A stretch of 64,000 bases of DNA from Pseudovibrio sp. Alg231-02 (GTDB taxonomy: Bacteria; Pseudomonadota; Alphaproteobacteria; Rhizobiales; Stappiaceae), in NCBI RefSeq assembly GCF_900143565.1, contig NZ_FREX01000003.1, positions 496,001 through 560,000 of the forward strand. The letters run 5' to 3'. The position numbers and the translations under genes were made by a program. Below, in pieces: positions 19,870-28,693 of the stretch (position 1 is the first letter of the stretch; each line of letters opens with the position of its first letter). Under the pieces are notes generated by a model. That model was not told the origin of the DNA. It did no database searches and saw nothing but the letters and a program-made list of their open reading frames with translations.

Positions 19870-20133
19870 ATGAGCACAAGAGACATCATGATCACTAAAT
19901 TGGAAGCTGCGTTTAAGCCGCAGCTTCTTGAAGTCACCGACGAATCCGAGAGTCACCGCGGTCACGGCGGCTGGCGCGAGGGTGGACAAACCCACTTCCG
20001 GATCAAGATCATATCCACAGCCTTTGAGGGTATGTCCCGCGTCGCTATGCATCGTGCAGTAAACGAATGCGTGGCTGAAGAGATCGCCGGAGGCATTCAC
20101 GCGCTTGCCATTGAAGCCAAATCTCACACGTAA
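19870..20133 (+). CDS. BolA family protein
   Basis: 87 residues with the BolA fold signature: KLEAAFKPQLLEVTDES, a SHRGHGG loop, THFRIKIIS and the helix RVAMHRAVNECV. BolA proteins partner monothiol glutaredoxins in iron-sulfur trafficking and can act as regulators. The ATG at 19870 gives a standard BolA N-terminus. The frame is open further upstream to 19813, but that part does not resemble the family. It is divergent from the J-domain protein. Confidence 0.88.
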   Translation: MSTRDIMITKLEAAFKPQLLEVTDESESHRGHGGWREGGQTHFRIKIISTAFEGMSRVAMHRAVNECVAEEIAGGIHALAIEAKSHT

Positions 20134-20285
20134 TTGGTTCTTACAGTAATTGGTACATTGGCACAGCTAAATCAATGCGGCAAATGGCTAGTACGTTGCA
20201 GGTGCTCGTGTTTTACCCGTTTGCGTTGTTATGTGCGTTGATTTGAGCGTTTTACGATAAATTTGCGTTCTTTAAGGGACTGCAG

Positions 20286-20318
20286 AAAAGGAAATGGGCC
20301 CGGCTGGGCCCATTTTTA
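20286..20318 (-). terminator. Terminator of the aroK-aroB-hlyC operon
   Basis: A perfect ten-base stem (AAATGGGCCC at 20292-20301, complement at 20306-20315) directly touches the stop codon of the HlyC/CorC gene. The minus-strand T run is short, but on the plus strand five T residues follow, so it may work in both directions. Confidence 0.8.
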
Positions 20319-21614
20319 TTTGCTGGCTTTTTTCGCATCCTGAAGCGGGCTGAGCGCCATCATGCGCAAACGCGTGATGCGGTTCTTTTCCCGGCTCAGG
20401 ACTGTGAAGCGGAATCCGTGGAAGGTGAAGATCTGACGTTCCTCGGGGATCATTTTTGCTTCGTGAATAACGAGACCGGCGATGGTTGTCGCTTCGTCGT
20501 CTGGCAGGTTCCAATCAGTCGCTCTGTTGAGGTCGCGAATCGGAACTGAGCCTTCGACGATCACGGAACCGTCTGCCTGTGGTTTGAGGCCGGGCAGTTC
20601 GATGTCGTGTTCGTCTGCGATCTCACCGACGATCTCTTCCAGGATGTCCTCCAGCGTGACGAGGCCCATCACTTCGCCGTACTCGTCTACCACGAGAGCG
20701 AAGTGGGTTTTGCGCTTCAGGAAGGCGTTGAGCTGGTTCTGAAGGCTGGTGGTGTCCGGTACGAACCAAAGCGGGCTCATGACCTTATCCAGCTCGAACT
20801 TCTCCATATCGCCTTTGAGATTTGCGATTGCGCGCAGAACATCCTTGGCGTGGAGCAGGCCGACCATATTGTCGGGATCATCACGCCATAGCGGAATACG
20901 GGTGAACGGGCTGGCCAACACTTCTTCCACCAGCTCTTCCGGTGGCAGGTCGGCATTGAGTGCGAACAGCTTGGTGCGATGAACCATCACGTCCGACACT
21001 TCTAGCTCAACCAGATCCAGCAGGCCGCCAATACGGTCTTTATCCGCTTTGATCAGACCGCCTTCTTTATGCTGAAGGTCCAGTGTGCCGCGCAGCTCTT
21101 CGTGTGCTGACAGGACGGCTGTGGAATCATCAATGCGAATGCCGAAGATGCGCAGGACGAGGCGTACAATTACCTCGATGGCGGCAACGATCGGTCCAAA
21201 GACAATCACCAGCACGCGAACAACAGGTGCAACGCTGAGTGCGAATTTTTCTGCGTTTGCGATCGCCCATGTTTTTGGCAGCACTTCAGAGAAGATCAGG
21301 ACCAGAAGAGTCATGACCAGCGTTGCGTAGGCGACGCCTGCGTCTCCGAAGAGCTTCAGGAACAGGGATGTTGCGAGTGCAGAGGCCAGAATGTTGACAA
21401 GGTTATTGCCGAGCAGCAGTGCGCCGATGAGGCGCTCTCTGAACTCGATCAGTCTTGCAACAATAAGCGCTCTTTTATTACCGGATTTGACCAGCGCATG
21501 CATACGGGCGCGTGATGCTGCTGTCAGGGCAGTCTCCGACCCGGAAAAAAAGCCCGAAAGAACGAGCAAAATTACAATAGCGACAACGGAAGCCCAGAAA
21601 GCGTAGTCCGTCAT
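20316..21614 (-). CDS. HlyC/CorC (CNNM) family transporter with CBS domains
   Basis: 432 residues in three parts: an N-terminal CNNM membrane domain of about four helices (residues 8-180, with SGFFSGSETALTAAS), a central pair of CBS domains (about 200-330, ADLPPEELVEEVL and FALVVDEYGEVMGLVT), and a C-terminal CorC/HlyC FAD-like domain (DWNLPDDEATTIAGLV). The family exports magnesium or cobalt; a haemolysin function is a historical label. Its ATG overlaps the aroB stop by four bases, so it is the third gene of the aroK operon. Confidence 0.92.
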   Translation of the reverse strand: MTDYAFWASVVAIVILLVLSGFFSGSETALTAASRARMHALVKSGNKRALIVARLIEFRERLIGALLLGNNLVNILASALATSLFLKLFGDAGVAYATLVMTLLVLIFSEVLPKTWAIANAEKFALSVAPVVRVLVIVFGPIVAAIEVIVRLVLRIFGIRIDDSTAVLSAHEELRGTLDLQHKEGGLIKADKDRIGGLLDLVELEVSDVMVHRTKLFALNADLPPEELVEEVLASPFTRIPLWRDDPDNMVGLLHAKDVLRAIANLKGDMEKFELDKVMSPLWFVPDTTSLQNQLNAFLKRKTHFALVVDEYGEVMGLVTLEDILEEIVGEIADEHDIELPGLKPQADGSVIVEGSVPIRDLNRATDWNLPDDEATTIAGLVIHEAKMIPEERQIFTFHGFRFTVLSREKNRITRLRMMALSPLQDAKKASK

Positions 21615-22735
21615 TTGCCGAGTTTCTCCTCAAGAAACGCGCGGAGGGGTTCCGCGCTTACAGTTTTATCGACATAGGAAGTGCCGATGCCTTTTGTAAG
21701 GATAAAAGTGAGCTGACCACGACTTACTTTTTTGTCCTGTGCAATCAAGTCCATAAAAGTGTCGATTGGTGGCAGCTGGCCGGGGATCTGATCAATACGA
21801 GTTGGCAGGCCGACGGCTTCCAAATGCGTGATGACACGTTTGGTGTCTTCCGCCGGGCACAGGCCAAGCTGCTCAGAAAATTCATGGGCCAATACCATGC
21901 CGATGGAAACGCCTTCTCCGTGCACCAGTCGTTCAGTCTCATAGGCAACAGCACCTTCCAGCGAATGACCGAAGGTGTGACCGAGATTGAGCAGTGCGCG
22001 GTTGCCGGATTCCAGCTCGTCTGCAGCAACAACAGCTGCTTTGGCGCGACAGGAATGGGCGACTGCGTGTTCTCGTTCAGGCCCGCCAGCGAAGATACCT
22101 TCCCAATTGGCTTCCAGCCATTCGAAGAAGTCCGGATCATTGATCAAGCCGTATTTGGCAACTTCTGCATAGCCAGCGCGGAAATCACGCGGGCTGAGCG
22201 TATCCAGAACGGATGTATCTGCCAGTACCAAGGCAGGCTGATGGAACACACCGAGCAGGTTTTTGCCATGGCGGGAGTTGATGCCGGTTTTGCCGCCGAC
22301 AGAACTGTCGACCTGAGCGAGCAGGGTGGTCGGGATCTGAACGAACTTCATGCCACGGCGAACGACACCAGAAACGAAACCGGAGAGATCACCAACAACG
22401 CCGCCACCTAAGGCAACAACAGCATCGCCGCGCTCAAGGCGCAGGGCGAGGATATCATCGCAGAGGCGCTCGAAGATCTCAAAACGTTTGGTTTTTTCGC
22501 CTGCTGGCACGACAAGTGTGCTGAACTCAACACCTGCGGACTGGAAGCTTTCTTCCAGTGCCTTTAAGTGGAGTTTCTTGACGGTCTCATCTGTGATGAT
22601 GACTGTTTTGGCACCTGGGAGACGGGTGGAGACTTCTTCTCCAGCGCGTTTGATCAGGTTGCGGCCAATGAGGATTGGATAGCTACGGTCGCCCAGATCG
22701 ACATTGACGAGCGTGGCGTTATTTTCTTCTGTCAC
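21611..22735 (-). CDS. aroB: 3-dehydroquinate synthase
   Basis: Second step of the shikimate pathway, turning DAHP into 3-dehydroquinate with NAD and a divalent metal. The 374 residues include the NAD-binding ALGGGVVGDLSGFVSG segment, PTTLLAQVDSSVGGKTGIN, and metal-binding LNLGHTFGHSLE and HGEGVSIGM. It overlaps aroK by four bases upstream and the HlyC/CorC gene by four bases downstream, so all three are translationally linked. Confidence 0.97.
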   Translation of the reverse strand: MTEENNATLVNVDLGDRSYPILIGRNLIKRAGEEVSTRLPGAKTVIITDETVKKLHLKALEESFQSAGVEFSTLVVPAGEKTKRFEIFERLCDDILALRLERGDAVVALGGGVVGDLSGFVSGVVRRGMKFVQIPTTLLAQVDSSVGGKTGINSRHGKNLLGVFHQPALVLADTSVLDTLSPRDFRAGYAEVAKYGLINDPDFFEWLEANWEGIFAGGPEREHAVAHSCRAKAAVVAADELESGNRALLNLGHTFGHSLEGAVAYETERLVHGEGVSIGMVLAHEFSEQLGLCPAEDTKRVITHLEAVGLPTRIDQIPGQLPPIDTFMDLIAQDKKVSRGQLTFILTKGIGTSYVDKTVSAEPLRAFLEEKLGK

Positions 22736-23376
22736 TTTCCAACCTCGTTATTTTCAGATGCCTCATCAGAGAGAGGCGGTAGTCCTTTTTCCAGAGCGAT
22801 CAGGATTTCTTCCATAACTGCTTCATGGGTCACATCACGCGACCAGATTGCCATGTCCGCTTCTTCATAGATCGGATAGCGCTCATCCATCAGCTTTTGC
22901 ATGGTTGCCTCAGGATCCGCAGTTTGCAGCAATGGCCGGGTAGGGCGCTTGCGCACGCGGGTCATGATGACAGACAGCTCAGCCTTCATCCAGATGGAGA
23001 TGCCCTTTTCCTTGATGCGGGAGCGTGTCTCTTCATTGATGAAGGCACCGCCACCTGTTGCGAGGACTTGTGGTCCTTCGTCTAACAGGCGTGCAATGAC
23101 ACGCTTTTCACCTTGCCGGAAATAGCTTTCACCGTGTTCAGCGAATATCTCTGAGATAGAACGATCAGCTGCTTTTTCAATCTCTGAGTCTGCATCAATA
23201 AAATTGAGAGCGAGATATTGAGCCAAACGGCGACCTACTGTGGATTTGCCACAGCCCATAATGCCAACAAGTACAATTGGCTTAGTGCCGAGGCGCTTCA
23301 AAATATCTTGCTGTCGTTGACGTTTTTTGTCTGACTTTGTGTCGTTTGCAGTCACGCCACGCCCTCGCCGATTCAT
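22732..23376 (-). CDS. aroK: Shikimate kinase
   Basis: Phosphorylates shikimate with ATP. It is 214 residues, about 30 longer than E. coli AroK, because a charged N-terminal extension (about residues 1-28) precedes the P-loop GIMGCGKST (38-46). Shikimate-binding and later motifs are DADSEIEK, FRxxE-like YFRQGEKRV, and ATGGGAFI. The first ATG has a weak ribosome site, and an internal GTG near codon 8 is an alternative. It is the first gene of aroK-aroB-hlyC. Confidence 0.95.
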   Translation of the reverse strand: MNRRGRGVTANDTKSDKKRQRQQDILKRLGTKPIVLVGIMGCGKSTVGRRLAQYLALNFIDADSEIEKAADRSISEIFAEHGESYFRQGEKRVIARLLDEGPQVLATGGGAFINEETRSRIKEKGISIWMKAELSVIMTRVRKRPTRPLLQTADPEATMQKLMDERYPIYEEADMAIWSRDVTHEAVMEEILIALEKGLPPLSDEASENNEVGK

Positions 23377-23654
23377 CTACTCTTACTTACGCTTTGACAT
23401 TATCACACCTTGTCCTGTCAAGGTTCTAGACCAAGAGTGTTTGCCAGCATTTAACTGCTAATTTTCTACAGAAACCGTAGGTGCCCCTTCACAGGCCTGG
23501 AGGATATCGCAAAATACGCGGTACACTGGGTGCCTTCGGGTTGAACCTTCACAGTGAAACGGTCTATTTTTGATTGTGAAGTATACTGCTACACCCCACC
23601 ATCTGCGGGTGATCTAGGGGTATCCAGATTTATACGGGAGCATCCGGTTCTGCC

Positions 23655-23795
23655 ATGCCAACATTGATGCGATTGCTGTCTATCATAGGTTTGATCGTTA
23701 CTGGCGCTGTGCTGAGCATGTATCTGCTTGTCAGCTACGTTGAGCCGGAGCCACGTGAAATTATCGTCGAAATCCAAAAGGAAGGCTTCGAATAG
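23655..23795 (+). CDS. Conserved 46-residue membrane protein upstream of xerD
   Basis: A very short gene with one transmembrane helix (about residues 6-28) and a periplasm-facing tail containing YVEPEPREI followed by a short amphipathic end. Small single-helix proteins ending in a V-E-P-x-P-R-E-I pattern sit before xerD in many Rhizobiales as I recall, which is why I call it real. It ends seven bases before the xerD ATG. No function is known. The alternative is that it is a leader peptide for xerD. Confidence 0.7.
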   Translation: MPTLMRLLSIIGLIVTGAVLSMYLLVSYVEPEPREIIVEIQKEGFE

Positions 23796-23802
23796 GCTTT
23801 TT

Positions 23803-24726
23803 ATGCGTCGAACTCTTGAGACTGAACGCTTTTTTGAAATGTTAAGCGTTGAGCGCGTCAGTGCGTTCAATACGTTGGAAAGCTACCGAACTGACCTGGA
23901 AGATTTTGATAGTTTCCTGAGTACGCAAGGTGTGGACCTGCTTGCTGTGCAGGTCACGGATGTCCGTGCCTATCTCTCTGACCTTACTGACCGCGGGTTT
24001 GCGGCCTCCTCTCAGGCGCGGCGACTTTCGGCTCTTCGGCAGTTCTACCAGTTCTGTTATGCCGAGGATATTCGCGATGATGATCCAACCCGAACCGTCG
24101 CTTCTCCGCGTAAAGCCTCAACTCTTCCCGGTGTGTTGAGTGAGGAAGAGGTGGATCGGCTGATCGGCAAGGCAGAACAGTTGGCTACTATCACGCATGA
24201 TAGTGATGCAAAGCAGATCAGAGCTGCACGTGTCTACACATTGCTGGAAGTGCTTTATGCGACGGGTCTGCGTGTTTCCGAGCTTGTTTCTCTGCCAGTG
24301 TCAGCGGCTATTCGTGACAGCCGTCTTATCACCGTGAAAGGAAAGGGCGGTAAGGAGCGAGCTGTTCCACTGTCTCCCCGTTCACAGAAGGCCATGGTTG
24401 AGTATGTGCGGCTGCGTGCATCTTTAGGGGCTTATGCGGACAGTGTTTGGCTGTTTCCCTCTCACGGCGAGAGCGGGCACTTTACGCGTCAGGCGTTTGG
24501 GCGAGACTTGAAGGCACTTGCGTTGGAAGCGGATATTGACCGCAACAAGGTTTCTCCGCACGTGCTCCGCCACGCCTTTGCTTCGCACCTGTTGCAGAAT
24601 GGCGCTGACCTGCGCGTGGTGCAGCAGCTGCTTGGGCATGCGGATATCTCAACAACACAGATTTATACCCATGTGCTGGAAGAGCGCCTGCAGAAGCTGG
24701 TGGAAGACCATCACCCGCTGGCGTGA
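23803..24726 (+). CDS. xerD: Tyrosine recombinase XerD
   Basis: 307 residues. With XerC it resolves chromosome dimers at dif at the division septum. It has an N-terminal SAM-like DNA-binding domain ([26 protein letters not shown]) and a C-terminal catalytic domain with the full set of active residues: Arg in TGLRVSEL, Lys in [20 protein letters not shown], the [15 protein letters not shown] helix, and its Tyr nucleophile. The ATG at 23803 gives a normal N-terminus. The frame is open upstream to 23728, where it overlaps the small membrane protein gene. Confidence 0.93.
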   Translation: MRRTLETERFFEMLSVERVSAFNTLESYRTDLEDFDSFLSTQGVDLLAVQVTDVRAYLSDLTDRGFAASSQARRLSALRQFYQFCYAEDIRDDDPTRTVASPRKASTLPGVLSEEEVDRLIGKAEQLATITHDSDAKQIRAARVYTLLEVLYATGLRVSELVSLPVSAAIRDSRLITVKGKGGKERAVPLSPRSQKAMVEYVRLRASLGAYADSVWLFPSHGESGHFTRQAFGRDLKALALEADIDRNKVSPHVLRHAFASHLLQNGADLRVVQQLLGHADISTTQIYTHVLEERLQKLVEDHHPLA

Positions 24727-24795
24727 GGGCACAAACAACTCAAGACGCACGTGTAGCGTTGGATGAAAGCGCTTAAATTTGGGGGAAGAGAAGAG

Positions 24796-24880
24796 TGGTG
24801 CCCCCGGCCAGACTCGAACTGGCACTTCCGAAGAAACCGGATTTTGAATCCGGCGCGTCTACCAGTTCCGCCACGGGGGC
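24796..24880 (-). tRNA. tRNA-Leu (anticodon CAA)
   Basis: Read on the minus strand it forms a full cloverleaf: acceptor stem GCCCCCG with CGGGGGC, D arm GGCGGAACTGGTAGACGC, anticodon stem CCGGA/TCCGG with loop TTCAAAA, a long variable arm closed by TTCG (class II tRNA), T arm with GTTCGAGTC, discriminator A and an encoded CCA (24798-24796). Confidence 0.97.
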
Positions 24881-25143
24881 AACGGTTGGTAAGGGCGGAA
24901 TATATCGAGATGGGGTGCGACGTCAATATTTTGATTCAGCTAACCACAGCATTTGTCAGCCTATACTTATATATATTTACGGGGGATAAGGGGGGTGAGG
25001 TCATATTTCCGGCCATAATCCTGTGATTGCTGCTGATGATTGAGGTAGGACTCCAGCGTGGGGCTGTTATTGAATGTTACCGCATTGCGAAATGAACCAT
25101 ATTCTTCGCTTGAATGAATGATTGTTTGGAGCATCGCTGACTT

Positions 25144-25722
25144 ATGTTGCGTCGCCTTTATGACTGGACACTTTCCCTTGCTGCGGGACCACGTGCACCC
25201 CATGCGCTGAGCGCTGTCGCCTTTGTGGAAAGCTCTGTCTTTCCGCTTCCGCCTGACCTGCTTCTCATCCCGATGTGTGTGAGCAAACGTCAGCGAGCCT
25301 GGTTTTATGCTGCGCTGTGTACTGTAGCTTCTGTTCTGGGTGGTTTGCTGGGGTATCTCATTGGTGCCGTCTTGTTTGAGGAAGTGGCGAAACCGATCCT
25401 CGCGTTTTACGGTTACATGGATAAGTTTGACCAGTTTAAGCAAATCTTTGAGGACTGGGGCTGGTGGTTTGTGTTTATCGCTGGTTTGACGCCATTTCCG
25501 TACAAAGTAATAACTATTGCGAGTGGTGTTTTTGCTCTGAATCTCCCAGTATTCATTGCGGCGAGCATCGTCTCTCGTGGAATTCGGTTTTTTGCGGTTG
25601 CAGGGCTTTTGTACCTGTTTGGACCAGCAATTCGGGATTTCATCGAAAAGCGGCTGGGGCTGGTGTTCACTGTGTTTGTGGTGCTGCTGGTTGGTGGTTT
25701 CGCTCTGATCAAGTTTCTTTAA
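25144..25722 (+). CDS. YqaA family inner-membrane protein (DedA-related)
   Basis: 192 residues with four to five hydrophobic helices and the SNARE-associated/DedA-like landmarks of the YqaA group: FVESSVFPLPPDLLLIPM near the N-terminus, and FIAGLTPFPYKVITIASGVF with the conserved Pro and Lys. DedA-superfamily proteins act as lipid flippases or proton-linked carriers; YqaA itself is unassigned. Divergent from tRNA-Leu and upstream of dsbB with about 110 bases between. Confidence 0.88.
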   Translation: MLRRLYDWTLSLAAGPRAPHALSAVAFVESSVFPLPPDLLLIPMCVSKRQRAWFYAALCTVASVLGGLLGYLIGAVLFEEVAKPILAFYGYMDKFDQFKQIFEDWGWWFVFIAGLTPFPYKVITIASGVFALNLPVFIAASIVSRGIRFFAVAGLLYLFGPAIRDFIEKRLGLVFTVFVVLLVGGFALIKFL

Positions 25723-25835
25723 AGCGGCTGTCGTTTCTTTGAGAATGGGACAGTTGCTTTAATCTGTTTTGTGGCGCGTGTTCTTTGGAGTGCTGGTTTG
25801 GAGCCTCGGGAATGCGCAGGAGAGGTTAACTGGAA

Positions 25836-26363
25836 ATGCTAGGACGCTTTTTTGCGCTGCTTCTGAAAGATCCGCTCACCTCTGGTGCTGCGCTGGTGAC
25901 ACTGGGTAGTGCCACAGCGTTGGCAACCGCGTGGGGTTTTGAGCTTATTGGTGGTTTTAAGCCATGCCCGCTGTGTCTCATTCAGCGTAATCCGTACTAC
26001 GCTGGTCTGGTGCTGGGTATTCTGGCGCTGATCTTTACCCGGACCGAGAAGCTGCGCTGGGTTTCTGTGCTGGCGCTGCTGGGTGCGGCTGGTGGTTTTC
26101 TGTATGGCGGCGGTGTTGGTATTTATCAGGCTGGCGCAGAGTGGGAACTCTGGCTTGGCCCTAATGATTGCGCCGCTGGTGGCAGCATGGAGCTGGGATC
26201 TGCTTCCAACATGCTGCAGAGCCTTGCGACCACTAAGGTTGTGAGCTGCTCAGTTGCGCAGTTCCGCATCTTTGGTCTTTCGTTTGCCGGATTGAATGCG
26301 ATTTATGCGAGTGTGATGGTGTTTATTACGTTGTGCGGTCTGGTACTTCCTCGTAAGAGCTGA
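25836..26363 (+). CDS. dsbB: Disulfide bond formation protein DsbB
   Basis: A four-helix quinone reductase of the inner membrane that re-oxidises DsbA. In 175 residues it keeps both redox pairs: Cys44-x-x-Cys47 in KPCPLCLIQRNPYY, and the second-loop pair Cys112 and Cys138 (PNDC and VVSCSV). The DsbB length and the short N-terminal extension are those of the alphaproteobacterial form. It ends before a strong bidirectional terminator shared with ppa. Confidence 0.92.
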   Translation: MLGRFFALLLKDPLTSGAALVTLGSATALATAWGFELIGGFKPCPLCLIQRNPYYAGLVLGILALIFTRTEKLRWVSVLALLGAAGGFLYGGGVGIYQAGAEWELWLGPNDCAAGGSMELGSASNMLQSLATTKVVSCSVAQFRIFGLSFAGLNAIYASVMVFITLCGLVLPRKS

Positions 26364-26389
26364 GGTTCCAGCGCTTTGTTTTGATATGA

Positions 26390-26426
26390 AAAAAGCCCGG
26401 GGTTCTACGCAGCTCCGGGCTTTTTT
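26390..26426. terminator. Bidirectional terminator between dsbB and ppa
   Basis: AAAAAAGCCCGG (26390-26401) pairs with CCGGGCTTTTTT (26415-26426). Both strands end in a run of T, and it lies between two convergent stop codons. Confidence 0.92.
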
Positions 26427-26449
26427 GTGTCAGTTACAAAGAGAGGGGT

Positions 26450-26986
26450 TTAGCCTTCTTCTTTGTTGTAGCGCTCGATGCTTTCTACGATCAGACGCTT
26501 TGCTTCGTCCGCACCGTGAATGCCGGTGATCTTCACCCATTTGTTTGGCTCAAGATCTTTGTAGTGCTCGAAGAAGTGCTCAATCTGCTTGATGGTGATT
26601 TCAGGCAGGTCTTCGATGTTGTGTACGGATTCGTAACGACGGGTCAGCTTGCTGCTTGGGACAGCGATGATTTTCTCATCCTGACCGGACTCGTCTTCCA
26701 TGACCAGAACGCCGATCGGACGGCAGCTCATGACGGCGCCTGGAACGATTGGGCGCTGGTTCACAACAACTACGTCGATTGGGTCGCCATCACCGCACAG
26801 GGTGTGTGGAACGAAGCCGTAGTTGCCTGGGTAACGCATAGGGGTGTAGAGGAAGCGATCGACGTACATTGCGCCGGATTCTTTTTCCATCTCGTATTTG
26901 ATCGGCTCACCGCCAACTGGAACTTCAATAATGACATTGACGTCCTCAGGTGGGTTCTTACCGACAGGAATACGATCGATACGCAT
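26450..26986 (-). CDS. ppa: Inorganic pyrophosphatase
   Basis: A family I soluble pyrophosphatase of 178 residues that hydrolyses PPi and drives biosynthetic reactions. Conserved metal/phosphate sites are visible: [30 protein letters not shown], and the family signature [10 protein letters not shown] with its three Asp residues, then KLTRRYESV. Stand-alone unit, convergent with dsbB. Confidence 0.97.
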   Translation of the reverse strand: MRIDRIPVGKNPPEDVNVIIEVPVGGEPIKYEMEKESGAMYVDRFLYTPMRYPGNYGFVPHTLCGDGDPIDVVVVNQRPIVPGAVMSCRPIGVLVMEDESGQDEKIIAVPSSKLTRRYESVHNIEDLPEITIKQIEHFFEHYKDLEPNKWVKITGIHGADEAKRLIVESIERYNKEEG

Positions 26987-27121
26987 TTATGTATACTCCA
27001 ATTTCATTTGCTGCCTGTATTACAGGGGCATCGGCCTGTTGCAAGATATATTTCGCAGTCGAGCTTGCGTATTTCGTTCAAGTAATTCCTGTCGGATAAC
27101 TCTGGGATAAGTGGGTGCTTA

Positions 27122-27718
27122 ATGTTGAAGAATTTTCAGTTCCTCATTGTTGCCATGACCGGAATTTTTGTTTGCACCACCGCTTTGGCCGAGAGTGTTT
27201 ATTCCACGCTGGATTTAAACGAGACATGCGAGCTTCAAGACACCCCCGAAAATGCAGTGGGCTCTGCTGTGTGGATGTGTCAGGGATATAACGGTATCCC
27301 CGTTTACGTGGCTGAGGGTGATTTGCGGTTCTTCGTCAGTTATGGCGAGCAGGCGCGAGATGAACCTGCGGCGACGCAAGGCCTGAGTCCGTGGAACCGG
27401 CTTGGCTCCACCATTGAGTGGGTGCTGGAAGGTGGTGAGCCTGTGGCAACGATTTTGCGGTGGCATACGGACATTCCGGTGGATGTTGCGGGGGATGATA
27501 AAGCGGACGCGGACGGTTTCTATCGTGGGCAGGTGCTGGTGATCACTCAGCTGGGGCAGGGTAAGACTTGTCACGTCGGTTACGTGGATGCCCGTGCGAC
27601 CAAGAATGCCAATAAGCTGGCGCGGGATGCTGCGGGGCTTTTGGCCGGAATATGGGATTGTACCAGTCAGCCGAAACTACTTGGGGGTGGTGGCCTGTCC
27701 CTTGGTCTCACTGATTAA
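27122..27718 (+). CDS. Conserved hypothetical secreted protein
   Basis: 198 residues. A signal peptide ends near TTALA (about residue 23). The mature part has four Cys residues, two near the N-terminus (TCELQD and VWMCQGYNG) and two near the end (KTCHVGYV and IWDCTS), which could form disulfides. I do not recognise a named domain. An invasion-associated or SH3-less periplasmic protein of alphaproteobacteria would look similar, but that is a guess. It follows ppa divergently, with about 135 bases between. Confidence 0.7.
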   Translation: MLKNFQFLIVAMTGIFVCTTALAESVYSTLDLNETCELQDTPENAVGSAVWMCQGYNGIPVYVAEGDLRFFVSYGEQARDEPAATQGLSPWNRLGSTIEWVLEGGEPVATILRWHTDIPVDVAGDDKADADGFYRGQVLVITQLGQGKTCHVGYVDARATKNANKLARDAAGLLAGIWDCTSQPKLLGGGGLSLGLTD

Positions 27719-28189
27719 GAGCCAGCGGTTTATCGCAGCGATAAGTTGTAGGGGGAAGCGGTTCGGTTCTCCTTCAGCACTGTGACGAGTGGGTCAACGG
27801 GGGGTAGGGGTGAGAGTCTTCACCACAGCTCCACAGAACCGAACCTGCTTGGGCAACAACGATAATTTGGCTGGCATTCGTGGCTCCTCAATGACCCAAT
27901 TGGGGCGAAATAGAGAAACTACTGTGACAATTTTAGCGTGTACTCTGAATTCTCACGGGGTCCTTTGCCGGGCAACAAAAGGAGGTTCCCTTGCGTTCTT
28001 TCAGGCTTTGCCGCAGGATGGGCGGATTATGTGGTAAAATGGGGTTGCCGATGGCTTAGCATGCGTCGCGGATTTTCAGTTTCACGCTGCGTGCTCAATC
28101 AGATTGCCTCGGCGCATTCGCGATGCGAGAGCCGATATTCTGCTTTCTCCGGGATGCCCAACCACAGGATCTGAACGCAGGAGGCCTTC
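27719..28189. other. Non-coding region with a structured RNA candidate
   Basis: 471 bases with no supported protein. A long-range perfect inverted repeat (27760-27770 with 27835-27845) encloses two smaller hairpins, giving a three-way-junction-like fold. See the separate ncRNA entry. The rest to 28189 is unremarkable apart from a CCCAATTGGG palindrome near 27895. Confidence 0.5.
27756..27849 (+). ncRNA. Candidate structured RNA of unknown class
   Basis: GGTTCGGTTCT (27760-27770) pairs perfectly with AGAACCGAACC (27835-27845). The stem extends by AAGC/GCTT with one bulged base. Inside, GGTGA and TCACC close one hairpin, and either TGAC/GTCA or CACT/AGTG closes the other. I compared it by eye with the tmRNA, RNase P RNA, 6S and SRP signatures, and common riboswitch motifs, and found none. 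The strand is uncertain, since the fold is equally possible on either. Confidence 0.35.
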
Positions 28190-28594
28190 ATGAGTGAAGG
28201 GGATGATATTGCAATAGTGTCCGGGAGCGTTCGCTCTCTTGATGGTGGCGCCAACAGCGCAGCCGTTCAACAAAAACCGAACCTCCCGAAACCGATAGTT
28301 GCTTTTCATCGAACGGAACTCGATCAGATCCTCAGGCTGTACGGACGCATGGTTGCCAGCGGCGAGTGGCGTGATTACGCCATCGGCCATGGCACAGATA
28401 AAGCGATCTTCGCCATTTTCCGCCGTGCCAGCGAAATGCCGCTCTACCGTATTGAAAAAGACCCCAAGCTTGCCCGCAAACAAGGTGCCTACTGCGTTGT
28501 TGGCACCGGCGGCATGATCCTCAAACGCGGCCACGACCTAGCCAACGTGCTGAAGGTGCTTGAAAAGAAGAAGCACTTGCGCGTGGTGGAGTGA
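28190..28594 (+). CDS. DUF2794 family protein
   Basis: 134 residues, small and soluble. The conserved block is FHRTELDQILRLYGRMVASGEWRDYAIGH, then AIFAIFRRASEMPLYRIEK and GAYCVVGTGG, the standard DUF2794 landmarks. The family is restricted to alphaproteobacteria and has no known function. AGGAGG lies six bases before the ATG, so the start is firm. A GCGGAC/GTCCGC hairpin without a T run follows the stop. Confidence 0.88.
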   Translation: MSEGDDIAIVSGSVRSLDGGANSAAVQQKPNLPKPIVAFHRTELDQILRLYGRMVASGEWRDYAIGHGTDKAIFAIFRRASEMPLYRIEKDPKLARKQGAYCVVGTGGMILKRGHDLANVLKVLEKKKHLRVVE

Positions 28595-28693
28595 GTTGGC
28601 GGACGGTTGGTCCGCTACCGGATAGCTCTGGTGAGCATCTGATGATTTTCAGAATGATGCTTTGCTGAATTGAAGCGCGAAAGGCGTGAAGCG

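Noticed and set aside
21824-22411. A 195-codon frame antisense to aroB
   Set aside because: Shadow of a highly conserved gene; no start signal or domain.
26516-27085. A 189-codon frame antisense to ppa
   Set aside because: It lies over the minus-strand pyrophosphatase gene and its sequence is the mirror of conserved codons. No independent signal.
27756-27960. Two-piece (permuted) tmRNA
   Set aside because: An NNDNLA-like string follows the stem near 27854, but no resume codon context, no tag ending in AA-stop and no matching acceptor stem with CCA could be found.
27789-28037. An 82-codon frame in the non-coding region before DUF2794
   Set aside because: Low-complexity translation without homology signals, and it overlaps the structured RNA candidate.
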